DNA from: Selaginella tamariscina | Lineage: Eukaryota; Streptophyta; Lycopodiopsida; Selaginellales; Selaginellaceae | Assembly: GCA_003024785.1 (NCBI GenBank) | Contig: PUQB01000021.1 | Coordinates: forward strand, 1,006,182-1,070,181 | Length of the DNA: 64,000 bases | Direction of reading: 5' to 3' | Shown here: piece after piece, positions 61,698 through 64,000 of the stretch | Layout: the number at the start of each line of letters is the position of its first letter | How positions within the stretch are numbered: position 1 is the first letter of the stretch | Notes under the pieces: model-generated | The model's database searches: none | What the model was told of the DNA's origin: nothing | Seen by the model: only the letters and a program-made list of their open reading frames with translations | Program-made: the position numbers and the translations under genes

Positions 61698-61829
61698 GTT
61701 ACTATTAACACAAGTCATTTCCTGTACAATTAGTTTCTTGTTCTTGTCTTGTTCTTTGCTCTTGCCTTGTTCTTGAGTCAAGTTTCCTTACTCTTATTTT
61801 GCTCTTGGGTCGTGACTTACACTCATCTT

Positions 61830-63000
61830 GAGGATATGCCGTTACAAATTCATTTATCAAAGTTGACACTAGTACTGACATAATACGAAGATGACCTTTC
61901 CTATTAAGTGTATCAACCATCACATTATCTTTTCTCGCCTTATGTCTTATTTCATATTAAAATCGAGCTAACTTTTATTGCCATTTAGCATACTTTGGTA
62001 ATAACTTCAAATGCGTTTTAAAATATCTTAAAATTACAGTATTTATCCAAATCATAATGTCATGACTTGGAAGATAATGGCACTAATAATTTAAGGAAGC
62101 AACATAGAATACATTTCTTTTTTGTGATTAGGCCATTAAACTTATGTTGCATCTAACTTCTTCAAAAAAAAGAACATTTGATGTTCGTCTTGTTACAATA
62201 CATCACCAATTGCAAAGTTGGAAGCATCACACTTCACCTCAAATGGAATTTCAAAAATTGGCAATTGCAATATATGTTTAAAAGAGAATTTGCAAATGCA
62301 TGCTGGCACTTTAGAGTTCAATGGCACGAAATGTTTTTCGTGAGAAATGTCAAAACGCACTGCTATTTTTAAATAATTTTTATGAATCTATGTTAATACC
62401 CTATTAGAACAAGAAATGATTTAACTTCATGCACATTTTTCAAAATCGACCACTCGATAATGGCTTTAAATTTTTTTAGATCTATGACAACTTCCCACTT
62501 AAGATTAAGTGTCTCAGAAATTTATCTTGGTTTAATTAAATATGCACTTGCTTTTTTTTAGCATACAATTAGTTCTCCCCTTAATTGCTGAAGCATTTTT
62601 TAAAAATGTTTTACATATTTATCAATTGTTAAATTGAAGACTAAATGTCATTAATATAACACCACTATGAACTTGTCTAAATAGTCTCTAAACACATCAT
62701 TAATTATTATGCAAAAATTATTAAAGCATTGCACAATTCAAACAGCATGACTAAAAACTTTAATGATCCATAACATGTTCAAAAAGTAGCCTTTTTAATG
62801 TCATTCTCTACTACCCGAATTTGATGGTACCTAGATCTCAAGTTTATTCTAGAAAAATATTTTACTTTTAATAACTTATCAAATAAGTCATCCACTTGTG
62901 AAAGAGAATATTTTTTATGGTTATGAATTTCACACATATTTGCGTTGTACCATCTTTTTCATTATAAACAAGATCGATACATCATATGGCAATGGACTAG
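61830..63000 (-). pseudogene. Gypsy reverse transcriptase and RNase H remnant
   Basis: VDDLFDKLLKVKYFSRINLR and SRYHQIRVVENDIKKATF (about 62905-62800) match the RT core (DDLFDQL..AKYFSKIDLRSGYHQI.). YEIRHKARKDNVMVDTLNRK (about 61955-61895) matches the end of RNase H (I.Y..GK.N.VADALSR). The frames are broken. Confidence 0.75.
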
Positions 63001-63890
63001 ACCAAATATTGTCCTTGGCTAATTAGTTAAGTCAATTGTCTCTTCAATTCCACCAATTGTTGAGGATTTTAACTGATAAGATTAATAACGAGTCCTTGAT
63101 GAAACACTACACCAATGGCTCTTGCTAAATGAGAAGAACTTAGCAAAATTTCTATGATGTGATCCACACTTAACGTGAAGGTAGCTCGAGTGGTAAGTCT
63201 TCTAGTAACATGTCCCTAAACATGTTTAAAACTTTTAAAATAGGATTGCGAACAGGTTTTTGACCATCTCTTATCTTGACTTCACTAGTATGTAAAACAT
63301 AAGAAATAAATGTTCCCAATGTCTAACTGCCTTACATTAATTGTGTTAAGGTAAAAACATAGGATTTCAATCCTTGTTACTTAATGTCTTCATCTTGAGT
63401 GTTGTTTCCTTACACACCTTTTTTATTTTAAGTATAATCTAATTGTCACTTGGTCCCCTCATCTTGACCACATTCTTGTAGACCAATCCATGCATAACAC
63501 AAAGTAGAATCTTGTCATATTCAAAATAACTAAGTCTAGCTAAGCTTTCCAATCCTTAATTTGGACATGAAACTGCCTTGTTATATCGTTAGTCTTTTGA
63601 GAACCTTTGATAAATTGATCTTTACTTCATTCATTTTTATTACATCCAAATTCAGTTAATGAATTAATGAGTCAATATGAAGTTATATGCTGCTTTTGTG
63701 TCGATCATTATTCGGACTTGTCCCCCTTGTAATTTCTTGTCAAATATAGTAAAGGGTCAGTTTTGTCTTGATTAGAAAATAAGTAGGTTGTGTTGGCAAT
63801 AACAATACTTTCAAACATTTTAGGTTCGGCACCTTCACCCTCATCTTTGGTTATAACCTTGAAATGACTCGATTGTTGTGATGATGCCTA

Positions 63891-63932
63891 ACATTCCCTA
63901 ACAAAATGACCAACTTTATTGCAATTATAACA
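63891..63932 (-). pseudogene. Gag CCHC zinc knuckle of the minus-strand Gypsy element
   Basis: Translates as CYNCNKVGHFVREC, exactly C-x2-C-x4-H-x4-C, the nucleocapsid zinc knuckle. It is preceded on the minus strand by a proline-rich stretch (PKFAPPQFVCGIPK). Gag continues past the window end. Confidence 0.85.
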
Positions 63933-64000
63933 TTTTGGAATTCCACATACAAACTGTGGAGGAGCAAACTTTGGAGTCAGCCCCTTGACCTGCTGAGGTG

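Larger units (their letters stand above)
50473..61821 (+). mobile_element. Younger plus-strand Ty3/Gypsy retrotransposon, interrupted in its 3' LTR
   Basis: The 5' LTR is 50473-50901 and the 3' LTR starts at 56287 and, after a 5.06-kb insertion, ends near 61821. Between them are gag (from 50999), protease, RT (YLDD at 54007-54024), RNase H, integrase and a C-terminal extension to 56275, in Ty3/Gypsy order. A polypurine tract GGGAGGAGGTG lies directly before the 3' LTR. Primer-binding sequence after the 5' LTR is degenerate initiator tRNA-Met type. CTTAG before and CTTAC after the element may be the 5-bp target duplication, imperfect. Stops and frameshifts break the coding region. Confidence 0.85.
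56287..61821 (+). repeat. 3' LTR of the plus-strand Gypsy element, split by a DNA transposon
   Basis: Left part 56287-56634, right part 61698-61821 (the 8-bp GTTACTAT repeated once on each side of the insertion). It matches the 5' LTR but has about three and a half copies of the 36-bp U3 unit instead of two and a half. Confidence 0.85.
47826..64000 (-). mobile_element. Old minus-strand Ty3/Gypsy retrotransposon, split by a nested insertion, 5' end outside window
   Basis: Read on the minus strand the order is gag zinc knuckle (63932-63891), reverse transcriptase (about 62990-62640), RNase H (about 62000-61830), a gap filled by the plus-strand element (50473-61821), integrase (about 50450-49300), and a 3' LTR (48739-47826). 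Domain order PR-RT-RH-IN defines Ty3/Gypsy. All coding parts contain many stops and frame changes, so the copy is old. The 5' LTR should lie beyond base 64000. Its LTR belongs to the same family as the copies at 1660-3251 and 6028-7612. Confidence 0.8.

Noticed and set aside
1..64000. tRNA, rRNA or CRISPR features
   Set aside because: No cloverleaf with paired A and B boxes, no rRNA segment and no regularly spaced identical repeats with unique spacers were seen. The minisatellites have no spacers.

Overview
The window looks like nuclear DNA of a land plant. It is AT-rich, plant-style introns of roughly 55-330 bp carry GT..AG borders, a TTTAGGG-type telomere motif occurs internally, and the recognisable genes are plant ones: a SWEET sugar carrier, a nuclear Ycf23/DUF561 gene, a RUG3-like RCC1 protein, an ARC3-like FtsZ-related plastid-division gene and a Bowman-Birk-like inhibitor. 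A VWA-Cache (alpha2/delta-like) gene and a short ARC3 without MORN repeats would fit a non-seed plant (bryophyte or lycophyte grade), but this is inference and the species cannot be read from the window.

Layout. 0.4-7.6 kb: a 743-bp non-autonomous DNA transposon with an exact 8-bp target duplication, then two ~1.6-kb LTR copies enclosing a non-coding core. 9.4-10.0 kb: a small secreted cysteine-rich gene with two Bowman-Birk-type loops and two apparent frame breaks. 10.4-14.0 kb: a decayed PIF/Harbinger element with inverted ends, a 3-bp duplication, a MYB-like ORF, a DDE transposase remnant and an internal minisatellite. 14-25.7 kb: gene-poor DNA with degenerate arrays of a CACTTYATG-type repeat that switch strand, an interstitial telomere motif and a RING-H2 pseudogene. 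27.6-46.2 kb: a compact gene island of five genes (SWEET, Ycf23, RUG3-like, ARC3-like, VWA-Cache), with a Harbinger remnant at 34.5 kb. 47.8-64 kb: a three-level nest. An old minus-strand Ty3/Gypsy element is split by a younger plus-strand Ty3/Gypsy element, whose 3' LTR is split by a 5.06-kb DNA transposon with 8-bp duplications and an unusual multi-exon transposase.

Three of the island genes point to organelles: Ycf23 and ARC3-like to the plastid, RUG3-like to the mitochondrion. Ycf23 and the RUG3-like gene are head to head across about 0.3 kb and may share a promoter. SWEET and Ycf23 converge with about 70 bp between their stop codons. Several otherwise collinear genes carry single-base frame breaks, mostly in homopolymers, so long-read assembly errors must be separated from true pseudogenes. 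The most unusual items are the 5-kb transposon and its transposase family, the duplicated zinc-knuckle/protease block in the young retroelement, the MORN-less ARC3, the VWA-Cache gene, and the ordered TG-TA-GA compound microsatellites in the introns.
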